Source: Ruminococcus sp. (GTDB lineage Bacteria; Bacillota; Clostridia; Oscillospirales; Acutalibacteraceae). Taken from it: a stretch of 64,000 nucleotides of DNA. Numbering within the stretch: position 1 is the first letter of the stretch; each line of letters opens with the position of its first letter. Below, piece by piece: positions 33,654 through 42,438 of the stretch. The stretch spans positions 62,001-126,000 of the forward strand of contig JAMPDR010000001.1 in the NCBI GenBank assembly GCA_023665555.1, written 5' to 3'. A model generated the notes under the pieces. It was not told the origin of the DNA. It did not search any database and saw only the letters and a list, made by a program, of their open reading frames with translations. Both the position numbers and the translations under genes were made by a program.

Positions 33654-34597
33654 TATTTCTTAAGCTTAATAGCCTCTTTAACTTTAGCTTCTATATGTTC
33701 AGCATCAAGGCCGAAAAGTTTAAGAAGTTCCAAAGCAGGTCCTGAACGTCCGAATGTATCTTCGACTCCAACACGAAGAACAGGTACGGGACAGCTTTCA
33801 GCTACAACTTCTGCAACTGCACCACCAAGTCCGCCGATTACACTGTGTTCTTCAGCAGTGACAATAACGCCTGTTTCTTTTGCAGCGTTAATGATAATTT
33901 CTTTGTCTATCGGCTTAATTGTGTGGATATTGATAACTCTTGCGTCAATACCGTCAGCCTTAAGATTTTCAGCTGCAATAAGAGCCTCATTAACCATAAG
34001 ACCGGTTGCAACAATTGTTACATCTTTACCCTCTTTAAGCTGAACACCTTTACCGAGTTCAAACTTATAATCTGCGGTATTTATGCGCGGTACAGCAAGA
34101 CGACCGAAACGCATATAAACAGGACCTTCATGCTCAGCGGCAGCATGAACTGCCTGGAAAGCTTCTATATCATCAGCAGGGTTTATAATTACCATGTTCG
34201 GAATTACTCTCATGAGTGCGATATCCTCACAGCACTGATGACTTGCACCGTCCTCTCCGACTGAAATACCTGCATGTGTTGCACCGATTTTTACGTTAAG
34301 GGCGGGATATGCAATTGAGTTTCTGACCTGCTCAAAGGCTCTGCCCGCAGCAAACATTGCAAATGAACTTGCAAAAACAGTGTAGCCGGTTGCGGCAAGA
34401 CCTGCAGCAATGCCCATCATGTTGCTTTCAGCAATACCTACATCTATAAATTTATCAGGATGTGCTTTTTTGAACATACCTGTCTTTGTTGCCTTATTAA
34501 GGTCAGCATCAAGAACAAGGATATCATCTCTGTTTCCGAGTTCTGCGAGTGCTTTTCCGTAAGCATCTCTTGTTGCACATTTAATTACATCTGCCAT
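33653..34597 (-). CDS. Transketolase C-terminal subunit
   Basis: 314 residues covering the pyrimidine-binding domain (ILVLDADLNKATKTGMF, GIAESNMMGIAAGLAATGYT with the catalytic Glu) and the C-terminal domain (GVIVTAEEHSVIGGLGGAVA). It pairs with the N-terminal subunit encoded two bases upstream. Split transketolases are common in Clostridia. The complex links the pentose phosphate pathway to glycolysis using thiamine diphosphate. Confidence 0.92.
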   Translation of the reverse strand: MADVIKCATRDAYGKALAELGNRDDILVLDADLNKATKTGMFKKAHPDKFIDVGIAESNMMGIAAGLAATGYTVFASSFAMFAAGRAFEQVRNSIAYPALNVKIGATHAGISVGEDGASHQCCEDIALMRVIPNMVIINPADDIEAFQAVHAAAEHEGPVYMRFGRLAVPRINTADYKFELGKGVQLKEGKDVTIVATGLMVNEALIAAENLKADGIDARVINIHTIKPIDKEIIINAAKETGVIVTAEEHSVIGGLGGAVAEVVAESCPVPVLRVGVEDTFGRSGPALELLKLFGLDAEHIEAKVKEAIKLKK

Positions 34598-34599
34598 GT

Positions 34600-35442
34600 T
34601 TATGCCTCCATTTCCGCTAAAGCCTTGTTAAGCTCGTCCATTGCCTGCGCATATTGCTCAGCATTGGGAGCAGAACCATGCCAGTCGCACTGATCTTCCA
34701 TGAATGAAACACCCTTACCTTTGATTGTTTTTGCAACAATGCAGGTCGGTTTACCTTTACATTCCTTAGCCTTATTGAAGGCATCTTCAATTTCATCAAA
34801 GCAATGTCCGTTAATACATGTTACATTCCAACCAAAAGCCTCAAATTTCTTATCAATCGGCATCGGTGAGTTAACTTCATCAAGCGAGCCGTCAATCTGA
34901 AGATTATTATAATCAACGATTGCAACAAGATTATCAAGTTCACGGTTACCCGCAAACATTGCAGCTTCCCATACCTGACCCTCTTCAATTTCACCGTCAC
35001 CCATCGGTACATATACTCTGTAATCCTTATTTCTGAGTTTTGCGCTCAAAGCCATACCAACAGCAGCAGAAATGCCCTGACCGAGTGAACCTGTGCTCAT
35101 ATCAACACCTGGGGTATATCTCATGCTTGGATGTCCCTGAAGAATTGAATCTGGCTTTCTGAGAGTTTTGATCAAATCCCATGAGAAAAAGCCTTTGAGC
35201 GCAAGTGCACCATAAAGTGCAGGAGCCGTGTGTCCTTTTGAAAGAACAAATCTATCTCTGTCGTCCCACTGAGGATTTTTCGGATCAACACGCATCTCTT
35301 GAAAATAAAGATATGTGATGATGTCTGCAATTGAAAGTGATCCGCCCGGATGTCCTGACTTTGCATTGAAAGTTCCTTCAATGATACCCATACGCACCTT
35401 GCAGGCAGTCTTTTTCAGTTCGAGTTTTGTATTTGTGTCCAT
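34600..35442 (-). CDS. Transketolase N-terminal subunit
   Basis: 280 residues with the thiamine-diphosphate binding domain: SGHPGGSLSIADI (about 29-41), the GDGEIEEGQVWEA motif (about 147-159) and the VDYNNLQIDG loop. It needs the C-terminal subunit encoded directly downstream. GGAGG precedes the ATG. Confidence 0.92.
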   Translation of the reverse strand: MDTNTKLELKKTACKVRMGIIEGTFNAKSGHPGGSLSIADIITYLYFQEMRVDPKNPQWDDRDRFVLSKGHTAPALYGALALKGFFSWDLIKTLRKPDSILQGHPSMRYTPGVDMSTGSLGQGISAAVGMALSAKLRNKDYRVYVPMGDGEIEEGQVWEAAMFAGNRELDNLVAIVDYNNLQIDGSLDEVNSPMPIDKKFEAFGWNVTCINGHCFDEIEDAFNKAKECKGKPTCIVAKTIKGKGVSFMEDQCDWHGSAPNAEQYAQAMDELNKALAEMEA

Positions 35443-35454
35443 GAAGTGCCTCCT

Positions 35455-36294
35455 TTATAAGTTATCATGGTTTGCAATGATATATTCAACTAAATCTGCA
35501 ACTGCACCATGATTACAATGGCAGGTTACTAATTTAGCTATTTTCTTCATTTCATCCGGCGCCTGTCCGCAACATGCAGGCAATCCCACGCTTTTCAGCA
35601 TTTGGTAATCGTTAAAATAATCACCGATTGCAGCAGTTTTGGATTTATCTATTCCAAGAATCTCGGCAACCTTGAGAACAGCGACGCCCTTATTTGTTCC
35701 CGCGTTTACAGTTTCAAAGCTGAACGGTGATGACATCATGAGATTATCGGTATCTCCGCTTCTTTCGGCAACATAAGCATGGATCTTTTTAACTATCCAC
35801 GGCATGCCCGTGAAAACAACCTTACACCAGTTTCCCTTAGGAATATCATCAAATGATTTGACATATTTACGCGGCAGTTTACTTGACAAAGCAAGAAACC
35901 ACGCGCCGATTTCAGGCTTGCAAAGATATGCAGCATCAGGTGTTATAACCTGCACACTTGCACCTTTAAATTTTTTAGCAGCATCACTGAGAATCTTCGT
36001 CAGTTCTTCATTAACGGCACTAAGCCAAATTATTTTTTCCTCACTGTAATCATAAACACCTGCACCGTTAATAAAAACAGCATAACCTGTGTTCAGATTA
36101 AGGTTCTTGAAATGCTTTCTCATTGATTCAACGGAACGTCCAGAAGAAAGAATGAAATTTCCGCCGTATTCATAAACATACTTCTGAATCGCATCATAAT
36201 TGCGCTTTGGAAGTTTTCTTGCTTTATTGTTAAGCGTTCCATCTATGTCAGATGCCACAAGCCAATCTGAAAGCTTCTTTTTTTCATCTATCAC
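35455..36294 (-). CDS. Cof-type HAD phosphatase
   Basis: 279 residues. The HAD motifs are DIDGTLNNKARKLPKRN (nucleophile D16), SSGR (50-53), a lysine near 212 and GDYFNDYQML (about 227-236), with a C2-type cap between them. It is a haloacid-dehalogenase phosphatase of the Cof family, probably acting on sugar phosphates or nucleotide derivatives. Its start overlaps the end of the RluA gene. Confidence 0.85.
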   Translation of the reverse strand: MIDEKKKLSDWLVASDIDGTLNNKARKLPKRNYDAIQKYVYEYGGNFILSSGRSVESMRKHFKNLNLNTGYAVFINGAGVYDYSEEKIIWLSAVNEELTKILSDAAKKFKGASVQVITPDAAYLCKPEIGAWFLALSSKLPRKYVKSFDDIPKGNWCKVVFTGMPWIVKKIHAYVAERSGDTDNLMMSSPFSFETVNAGTNKGVAVLKVAEILGIDKSKTAAIGDYFNDYQMLKSVGLPACCGQAPDEMKKIAKLVTCHCNHGAVADLVEYIIANHDNL

Positions 36295-37207
36295 TATTAA
36301 GTCCTCCTAAAAAATCTGTAAAGTAAGGCGGCAGTTCACTTGTTATTTCAATATATTTTCCGGTTCTGGGATGTTTAAATCCGATGAGTCCTGCATGAAG
36401 ACACTGACCGCCAAGCTTCGTTATGATCTTCTTCGGTCCATAAACCGGATCACCCGCAACCGGATGTCCAATATATGCCATATGTACTCTTATCTGATGT
36501 GTTCTGCCTGTTTCAAGTTTAACCCTCAAATGGGTAAAATCTTTGAATCTTTCTATAATATGATAATGCGTTACTGCATATTTAGAGTTTTTTTCAGTGA
36601 CAGTCATTCTCTTTCTGTCCACGGGATGTCTTCCTATCGGTGCATCAACCGTTCCCTCTTCCACCTTAAATCCACCGTAGACAACGGTCTGATATTCACG
36701 AGCAAAAGAATGAGCCTTAATTTGCTCAGAAAGATGTATATGAGCGAAATCATTTTTTGCAACAATCAGCAAACCACTTGTATCTTTATCAATTCTGTGC
36801 ACAATTCCCGGTCGGATAACTCCGTTGATTCCCGATAAGCTGTCCCTGCAATGATACAAAAGCGCATTAACTAATGTGCCATCATAATTTCCGGCCGCAG
36901 GGTGGACGACCATACCTTTGGGCTTATTCACAACAAGCAGATCGCTATCCTCATATCTTATATCAAGCGGTATATTTTCAGCTGTAATTTCAAGTTCACG
37001 CTTTTGCGGAAGTACGACAGAGATTTTATCACCGTTCTTCACCTTATAGTTTTTTGTTGCAACAACAGAACCTACTGACACAGAGCCTGTTTCAATTATC
37101 TTCTGAACCGCCGAACGTGAAAACTTATCATTAAACGCACAAATCACCTTATCAATTCGCTCACCTGCATGCGCTTCGTCAACAGTAAAAATATAAGCAT
37201 CAATCAT
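36284..37207 (-). CDS. RluA/RluD family pseudouridine synthase
   Basis: 307 residues. An S4 RNA-binding domain (about 15-75) precedes the synthase domain with the catalytic aspartate in HRIDKDTSGLLIVAK and the R-T-H-Q-I-R block near 240. Family members isomerise uridine in 23S rRNA. The position after lspA is the common Firmicutes order (as with ylyB). Start and end overlap both neighbours. Confidence 0.92.
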   Translation of the reverse strand: MIDAYIFTVDEAHAGERIDKVICAFNDKFSRSAVQKIIETGSVSVGSVVATKNYKVKNGDKISVVLPQKRELEITAENIPLDIRYEDSDLLVVNKPKGMVVHPAAGNYDGTLVNALLYHCRDSLSGINGVIRPGIVHRIDKDTSGLLIVAKNDFAHIHLSEQIKAHSFAREYQTVVYGGFKVEEGTVDAPIGRHPVDRKRMTVTEKNSKYAVTHYHIIERFKDFTHLRVKLETGRTHQIRVHMAYIGHPVAGDPVYGPKKIITKLGGQCLHAGLIGFKHPRTGKYIEITSELPPYFTDFLGGLNSDR

Positions 37208-37685
37208 CTGTTCTTACCTTTTTTCGTTTTGATTCTCTGACCATATCATATATTTCATATCCGATTATCAAAAAAGCCGAAACAGTAACAAGACAATCTG
37301 CAAAATTGAAAACATAAAAATCAACAAACAAAACTTCGATATAATCAACTACAAAACCGCGAAAAATTCTGTCTATGATATTTCCGAGGCCGCCTGAAAC
37401 AATCATAATAAGACAGGCATATAAAAAGCCAAATTTAATTTTTTTCGAAAAAATCAACGCAAACAGCACAACAAGAACAATGGCGGCTGCGATTATCATA
37501 ATTGTTGTTTTACCTTGCATCATACCCATCATCGCGCCGTCATTTTCAACATAACGAAACTGAATAAATCCGGGGATAAGCATCTGCTCCCCAATCGGCT
37601 TAAGAGAAGCTACAACAAAATATTTAATGATTTGGTCAATGCCAACTAAGGCGGCAATAAGCAACACTGTCATAATTTGAATCAT
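37200..37685 (-). CDS. lspA: Lipoprotein signal peptidase II
   Basis: 161 residues with four membrane helices and the catalytic aspartates in GNIIDRIFRGFVVDYI and FNFADCLV. The substrate-pocket motif VENDGAMMG lies near 51-59; the usual N-x-G-A-A-F is slightly changed. It removes signal peptides from lipoproteins at the membrane. It overlaps the RluA gene by eight bases. Confidence 0.93.
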   Translation of the reverse strand: MIQIMTVLLIAALVGIDQIIKYFVVASLKPIGEQMLIPGFIQFRYVENDGAMMGMMQGKTTIMIIAAAIVLVVLFALIFSKKIKFGFLYACLIMIVSGGLGNIIDRIFRGFVVDYIEVLFVDFYVFNFADCLVTVSAFLIIGYEIYDMVRESKRKKVRTDD

Positions 37686-37693
37686 ATAAACAA

Positions 37694-38770
37694 TTATTCC
37701 TCATCAAAATCAGTTAAACTAGAATCATTAAAACCAAATCCGTTACTTTCTCCGTCTGTGCTTTCATCACTCATATCACCGGATGATATATCGATCAGTT
37801 TATCAAAATCATCAAGACTTTTAAAAATCGATGCACTTAATTTTTCCGAAATAACAGAAGGATTTATTTCATCATCAGTGACAGTATCTTCCTGACCTTC
37901 GACTTCTGCAATTATTTCATCGTCCATGTCGGTATCATTTTCAATTGATTCGTTTTTCGTTGATTGACTTTCAAATTCTGATGCAGCATACGGATCAAAT
38001 TTAAAAGGTTCGAAATCCTCAATCGGCTGAACAACGGGTTCATTTTCTTCTTCGTATGTATTATCGCTAGATTCAAACGACGGCAAATCATCGGGAACAT
38101 CTATATCATCAACAACAGGTGTGATAATTGAAAGCAGACGTTTTGTTTCCTTTCTAAATTCAGCAACCTCAGCCTTTATCTCAACTAATTTTGCATTCGC
38201 TTGATTAACAATATCATCACAAGTATTTCTAGCCTTTTGCGCATCACCGTATGCGGCGGCAACAATCTTTGATGCCTGCTCATTAGCATTTGCTATTATA
38301 GCTGCTGCCTTTTCGTTAACCGATGCAATATACGCTTCGGCTTCTTTTGATGCCTTTTTCAAAACAGAATCAAGTTCACTTTCTGCTCTTGAAAGATATG
38401 AATCTGCATTAGCAGTTTTTTCGGCAGCGTATAAATCTGCTTCCTGCTTTTTTTGACCGAGAATCTGCTCGGCTTGTGAATTGGCTTCTGCAAGAATCTG
38501 CTCAGCCTTTTCATTTGCCTGATTAATTGTTTCGTCAGCGAATGACTGAGCTTTAATCATTGTTGTTGCAATTGCATTTTTTCCCTCATTATACTCTTCA
38601 ACAAGAGAAGCCAAGGATGAGAATTTACCTTTTACAGCAGAATGTTCTGAAAACAATTCACTGTATGCTGTATAAACTTTCTGCTTGAAAGCTTCAACAT
38701 CGGCTGCTTTATATGCACCTCTGCCCGCTGATTGAAAAGTGAAATTTTTTATTTGATTCGGAACTAACAT
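37694..38770 (-). CDS. DivIVA-domain division protein with long coiled coil
   Basis: 358 residues. The first 30 (FTFQSAGRGAYKAADVEAFK) form a DivIVA membrane-binding lead. A long Ala/Glu-rich coiled coil follows (about 45-210) and then an acidic disordered tail (215-358). The neighbouring sepF and lspA genes match the standard division cluster. It probably marks the division site or septum. The 119-base gap before it may hold its promoter, but no clear match is seen. Confidence 0.8.
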   Translation of the reverse strand: MLVPNQIKNFTFQSAGRGAYKAADVEAFKQKVYTAYSELFSEHSAVKGKFSSLASLVEEYNEGKNAIATTMIKAQSFADETINQANEKAEQILAEANSQAEQILGQKKQEADLYAAEKTANADSYLSRAESELDSVLKKASKEAEAYIASVNEKAAAIIANANEQASKIVAAAYGDAQKARNTCDDIVNQANAKLVEIKAEVAEFRKETKRLLSIITPVVDDIDVPDDLPSFESSDNTYEEENEPVVQPIEDFEPFKFDPYAASEFESQSTKNESIENDTDMDDEIIAEVEGQEDTVTDDEINPSVISEKLSASIFKSLDDFDKLIDISSGDMSDESTDGESNGFGFNDSSLTDFDEE

Positions 38771-38889
38771 AATAACGTCCCCTCCATGTAAAAGGTTTTA
38801 ATATTCCTTGTGCTTGTAATACAAATTTATATATTGATATAAGTAATCGACTATGTCGTATGACGGCGCCTTTACCAAGTTAAATTCTA

Positions 38890-39468
38890 TTAAAAGAACG
38901 CGCCTTGGCTTACCTGCTCATAAAAATCACCGGAAAGTTCAATTGATTGCGGTACTATAAGATAAATATTATCTATAATCATTTCAGTTTTTGACTTATA
39001 TATATATCTTACACCGTCAAGGAAATAAAGAACGCAAAGAGATTCATCTTTTGTAAGCTTGCTCATATCAAGAAGAACAACTGCATCCTGGGCAATCATA
39101 CAATCAGCAATATTGCGTGCATCATCAGGTTCTTCAAGATAGAAATAAACTACCCTTGTAACTTTGGACGGTGCTTTTGCGTTACTATTCATTTGATATA
39201 TATTTGAATTCTGCTTTTGAGTATACTTGCTTTCAAATGATGATTTTTGCTCCTGGGGTTCATAAGTCTTTCCGAAAGATGAGGAATTAGAAGAATATCC
39301 GAAATCATAGTTAACCTGTGAACCGTAATCATTGGTGCTCTTATCCTCATAATCATCTTCTACATCGTATTCGTCAATTTCATCTTCGTAAAATTCTTCG
39401 TCTTCATCAGATACTTCAACAACGTTCAGTATCTTGTCTTTTATTCCGCTGAAAAAATTATTTTTCAT
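38890..39468 (-). CDS. sepF: Cell division protein SepF
   Basis: 192 residues. A membrane-binding N-terminal helix (NNFFSGIKDKILNVVE) and an acidic Ser/Tyr-rich linker lead to the SepF/DUF552 core (about 103-188, VVYFYLEEPDDARNIADCMI, DAVVLLDMSKL, FLDGVRYI). SepF tethers FtsZ to the membrane and shapes the septum. It follows the YggS gene by 21 bases, as in other Firmicutes. Confidence 0.93.
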   Translation of the reverse strand: MKNNFFSGIKDKILNVVEVSDEDEEFYEDEIDEYDVEDDYEDKSTNDYGSQVNYDFGYSSNSSSFGKTYEPQEQKSSFESKYTQKQNSNIYQMNSNAKAPSKVTRVVYFYLEEPDDARNIADCMIAQDAVVLLDMSKLTKDESLCVLYFLDGVRYIYKSKTEMIIDNIYLIVPQSIELSGDFYEQVSQGAFF

Positions 39469-39489
39469 ACGTCAGTCCTCCATTTAAAT

Positions 39490-40215
39490 TTAATATAATC
39501 TCGGTCCGAAAATGGAAGAACCAACTCTAACCATCGTCGCTCCGCATGCGATTGCTTCTCTGTAATCCCCCGACATTCCCATCGAAAGAACAGACATATC
39601 TATATTATCTATATTTTGACCCTTTATGTCAATAAACAAAGCGTTCATTTTCTCAAAATATTCACATAATTTTTGATTATCATCACAAATAGGCGGTATT
39701 GCCATAAGTCCTTCAACTTTTATTGACTCAAGAGAAACAATTTCTTCAATCAATGGCATCACATTGTCATATGCAATTCCGCTTTTGCTTTCTTCTTCGC
39801 CAACATTAACTTCAATCAAACATTTTGTAACAACATTATTTTTAACACTTTGCTTTGATATCTCTCTTGCCAACTTAACGCTGTCAACAGATTGAATCAT
39901 CGAAACTTTGCCGACAATTTGCTTCACCTTATTTGTTTGAAGATGACCTATGAGATGAGCATCACATTTATCAAGCTTAAGATATTCCTCCTTTGATAAA
40001 AACTCCTGCACCTTGTTTTCACCAATCAAGTTGATACCGCAAGCGATTGCATGGTTGATAAACATCGGTTCAACTGTTTTTGTAACCGCCATCAAAGTTA
40101 TATCTTCTTTTGTTCTGCCGCTTTTTTTTGCAGCCTGCTCAATTTGGTCATTTATATATCTGAGGTTATGTTCAATGTTTAAGAACCTTTCCTCAACCGA
40201 TAAATTTCTGGTCAT
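39490..40215 (-). CDS. YggS/YlmE family PLP homeostasis protein
   Basis: 241 residues, full length. The PLP lysine lies in LMAVTKTV (about 42-49); further landmarks are IGENKVQEF, HLIGHLQTNK and SMGMSGDYREAIACGATMVR near the end. It is an alanine-racemase-fold protein without racemase activity that controls vitamin B6 balance. It is located directly upstream of sepF, as expected. Confidence 0.92.
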   Translation of the reverse strand: MTRNLSVEERFLNIEHNLRYINDQIEQAAKKSGRTKEDITLMAVTKTVEPMFINHAIACGINLIGENKVQEFLSKEEYLKLDKCDAHLIGHLQTNKVKQIVGKVSMIQSVDSVKLAREISKQSVKNNVVTKCLIEVNVGEEESKSGIAYDNVMPLIEEIVSLESIKVEGLMAIPPICDDNQKLCEYFEKMNALFIDIKGQNIDNIDMSVLSMGMSGDYREAIACGATMVRVGSSIFGPRLY

Positions 40216-41482
40216 GAAGATTTCTTCCTTTCACAATAACTTGGTCATACTGTTTGAGCGAATTTTTAATTTCTTTTTCTTCACCGTTTTCATCCCTTTC
40301 TTTAGGTGAAACAGCGATTGTATAAGAATCATTACTGTATAAAATGATAATTGGTTTGAAAACAGCCAAATTGCCTGAATGTACATACACACCGACTTGG
40401 CCATTTTCTGACACAATAGCATCGTTGCTGATTTTGAATCCGTTATAACTGTTAATTGTAATATCTGCCTTTTCTTTTCTAAGGCCAAGCAAATCACCAT
40501 TCATAAGCGAGCACTTAAAAATCACAGAAGCTACATCGTCATTAAGTTCAATTTTTTTAACCGTCATTTTCACTGACTGTATTCCTTTATCGGGAAAATC
40601 TACATTTACGGTTCCGTTGGTTTTAAGGTTTGCACAATCATTTGCCGACATATTACAAACAAAATACCAAACATGCTGACCAACTATTTTACCCAATACA
40701 TTCTCAGTGGATTTAGGCTCTGTTTGCATGAGTTTATCAATCTGTTTTTCAGTTATTCCGCTTTTCTCAAGTTTGTAATAGTCAAACGCTTCCTCATATC
40801 CGTCCGCCTTGCTCACAAAATATCCGGGAAACGGCGCTTTAACTGAACTTTTTGATGAAGCAAATTCTTCAAGTTCTTCTTTCTGCGCTGTCAGCGATTT
40901 AATTTCTTTTGAAAAATTGATGTCTGAACCTGTGATTATTTGTTTAGATGTCATTTTATAGTTCATTTTTTCAATGAGCTCATCTGCCTGAGAAAGATTG
41001 TTGCTGTCAACTATATTCATATAATTTGCAACCACCGATACAATTTCGGAGTTAAGCGTTGACACATCAAGATAGTTTAGATTCTTATTATTCTGCAAAA
41101 GTTTTAGCTGATCAATCCTATCTTGTAGTTCGCGGCTTTTTTCATAGTTTTCAGCCTGCTCCTTGCTGTCAAAGACATATGCGATTTTATCATTTTTTGC
41201 AACACTGCCGCCGTCAGAAACAACGGGAGAATATACACCGTTTGATGATTTCGTTAAAATGGCTTTGTTTGTGCCGTCTTTCATTTTCATTTCATCTCTG
41301 ATAACAAAACCATCAATGCTGATAACCTCGTCATAATCAGTTTCAAAGATATATTCAGTTCTTATTGCTCCGGTGCATCTGAAATATAAGCCTTGAACTA
41401 TATAACCTAAAACAATAGCCGACACCACAACCAATATTATTATGAATGTTTTTTTGCTACTTTTATTTTTCTTTTTAGTCAT
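40193..41482 (-). CDS. HlyD-like membrane fusion protein
   Basis: 429 residues from ATG 41482, preceded by GAGGG; the start overlaps miaA's stop region. An N-terminal membrane helix (about 14-36) is followed by a lipoyl-like half near GVYSPVVSDGG, a helical hairpin (about 95-215), and a second half (SVKAPFPGYFVSK). It resembles adaptor subunits of efflux pumps, but no ABC or RND partner is encoded nearby. Its overlap with YggS and miaA suggests an envelope or division role instead. Confidence 0.75.
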   Translation of the reverse strand: MTKKKNKSSKKTFIIILVVVSAIVLGYIVQGLYFRCTGAIRTEYIFETDYDEVISIDGFVIRDEMKMKDGTNKAILTKSSNGVYSPVVSDGGSVAKNDKIAYVFDSKEQAENYEKSRELQDRIDQLKLLQNNKNLNYLDVSTLNSEIVSVVANYMNIVDSNNLSQADELIEKMNYKMTSKQIITGSDINFSKEIKSLTAQKEELEEFASSKSSVKAPFPGYFVSKADGYEEAFDYYKLEKSGITEKQIDKLMQTEPKSTENVLGKIVGQHVWYFVCNMSANDCANLKTNGTVNVDFPDKGIQSVKMTVKKIELNDDVASVIFKCSLMNGDLLGLRKEKADITINSYNGFKISNDAIVSENGQVGVYVHSGNLAVFKPIIILYSNDSYTIAVSPKERDENGEEKEIKNSLKQYDQVIVKGRNLHDQKFIG

Positions 41483-42416
41483 AAGCATTACCCTCAAAAG
41501 TATGAATTATTTCAAGTGCATCATCTAAAAGCGATTTTTTTAAATCGTCAATATAAATCCAATTAATATTTTCGTTTTTTCTGAACCATGTAAGCTGCCT
41601 TTTGGCATAGCGCCGTGTCTGCATTTTTAAATTTTCAACAGCTTCATGCAAACTGATTTCATCGTCAAGATACGGCTTAAGTTCTTTATATCCAATAGCC
41701 TGCTTTGCAGTTGAGGAGTAATCATTGGTGTAAAACTCTTCAGTTTCGCGGATAATTCCGTCATTTATCATTGAAACAACACGTTGGTTTATTCTGTCGT
41801 AAAGTACCTGCCGATTCCTGGCATTTAAACCAATAATGCAAAAATCGTAGTCACTTTCTTTAAGATTGGAAACAGCACGCTGCTCAGATATTGTCTTACC
41901 TGTCGAATAATAAACCTCTAAAGCACGAACAATTCGCTTTGTGTCATTAAGATGAAGCTGTGACGCAGTTTCAGAATCAATTTGTTCAAGTTCAGTCATT
42001 AATTCTTCAATTCCGTTTTCGCTTACTCTTTGCATAAGTCTTTCTCTGATATCACTTTTTTCATAATCAAGGAAAACAGTATTATTCACAACTGTGTCTA
42101 TATACAAACCTGTTCCGCCCGCAATAATAGGCTGTTTTCCTCGACGCAAAATATCTTTTATTGCATCAAGTGCCATATCTCTGAACCGTGCAACGCTGAA
42201 AGTTTCATCGGGATCACAAATGTCAATTAAATGATGCCTTATACCGTCTTGCTCCTCTGCTGTCGGTTTAGCGGTAGCAATATTCATACCTTTATAAATT
42301 TGCATTGAATCAGCAGAAATAATTTCTCCGTCTAGCAATTTTGCAATTTTAACAGCAAGACTTGTCTTACCTGAAGCGGTCGGACCCACAATCACAATAA
42401 CAAGCGGTTTATTCAT
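41475..42416 (-). CDS. miaA: tRNA dimethylallyltransferase
   Basis: 313 residues from ATG 42416 (AAAAGGAGG upstream; a 24-residue longer frame intrudes into mutL's end). The P-loop GPTASGKTS lies near 10-18. ISADSMQIYKGM, AGGTGLYID and the RRYAKRQLTWFR tail are diagnostic. It adds a dimethylallyl group to A37 of tRNAs reading UNN codons, the step before MiaB. Both genes are in this cluster, with mutL and mutS between them. Confidence 0.95.
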   Translation of the reverse strand: MNKPLVIVIVGPTASGKTSLAVKIAKLLDGEIISADSMQIYKGMNIATAKPTAEEQDGIRHHLIDICDPDETFSVARFRDMALDAIKDILRRGKQPIIAGGTGLYIDTVVNNTVFLDYEKSDIRERLMQRVSENGIEELMTELEQIDSETASQLHLNDTKRIVRALEVYYSTGKTISEQRAVSNLKESDYDFCIIGLNARNRQVLYDRINQRVVSMINDGIIRETEEFYTNDYSSTAKQAIGYKELKPYLDDEISLHEAVENLKMQTRRYAKRQLTWFRKNENINWIYIDDLKKSLLDDALEIIHTFEGNAYD

Positions 42417-42438
42417 TTTGCGGATCCTCCTTTTAATT

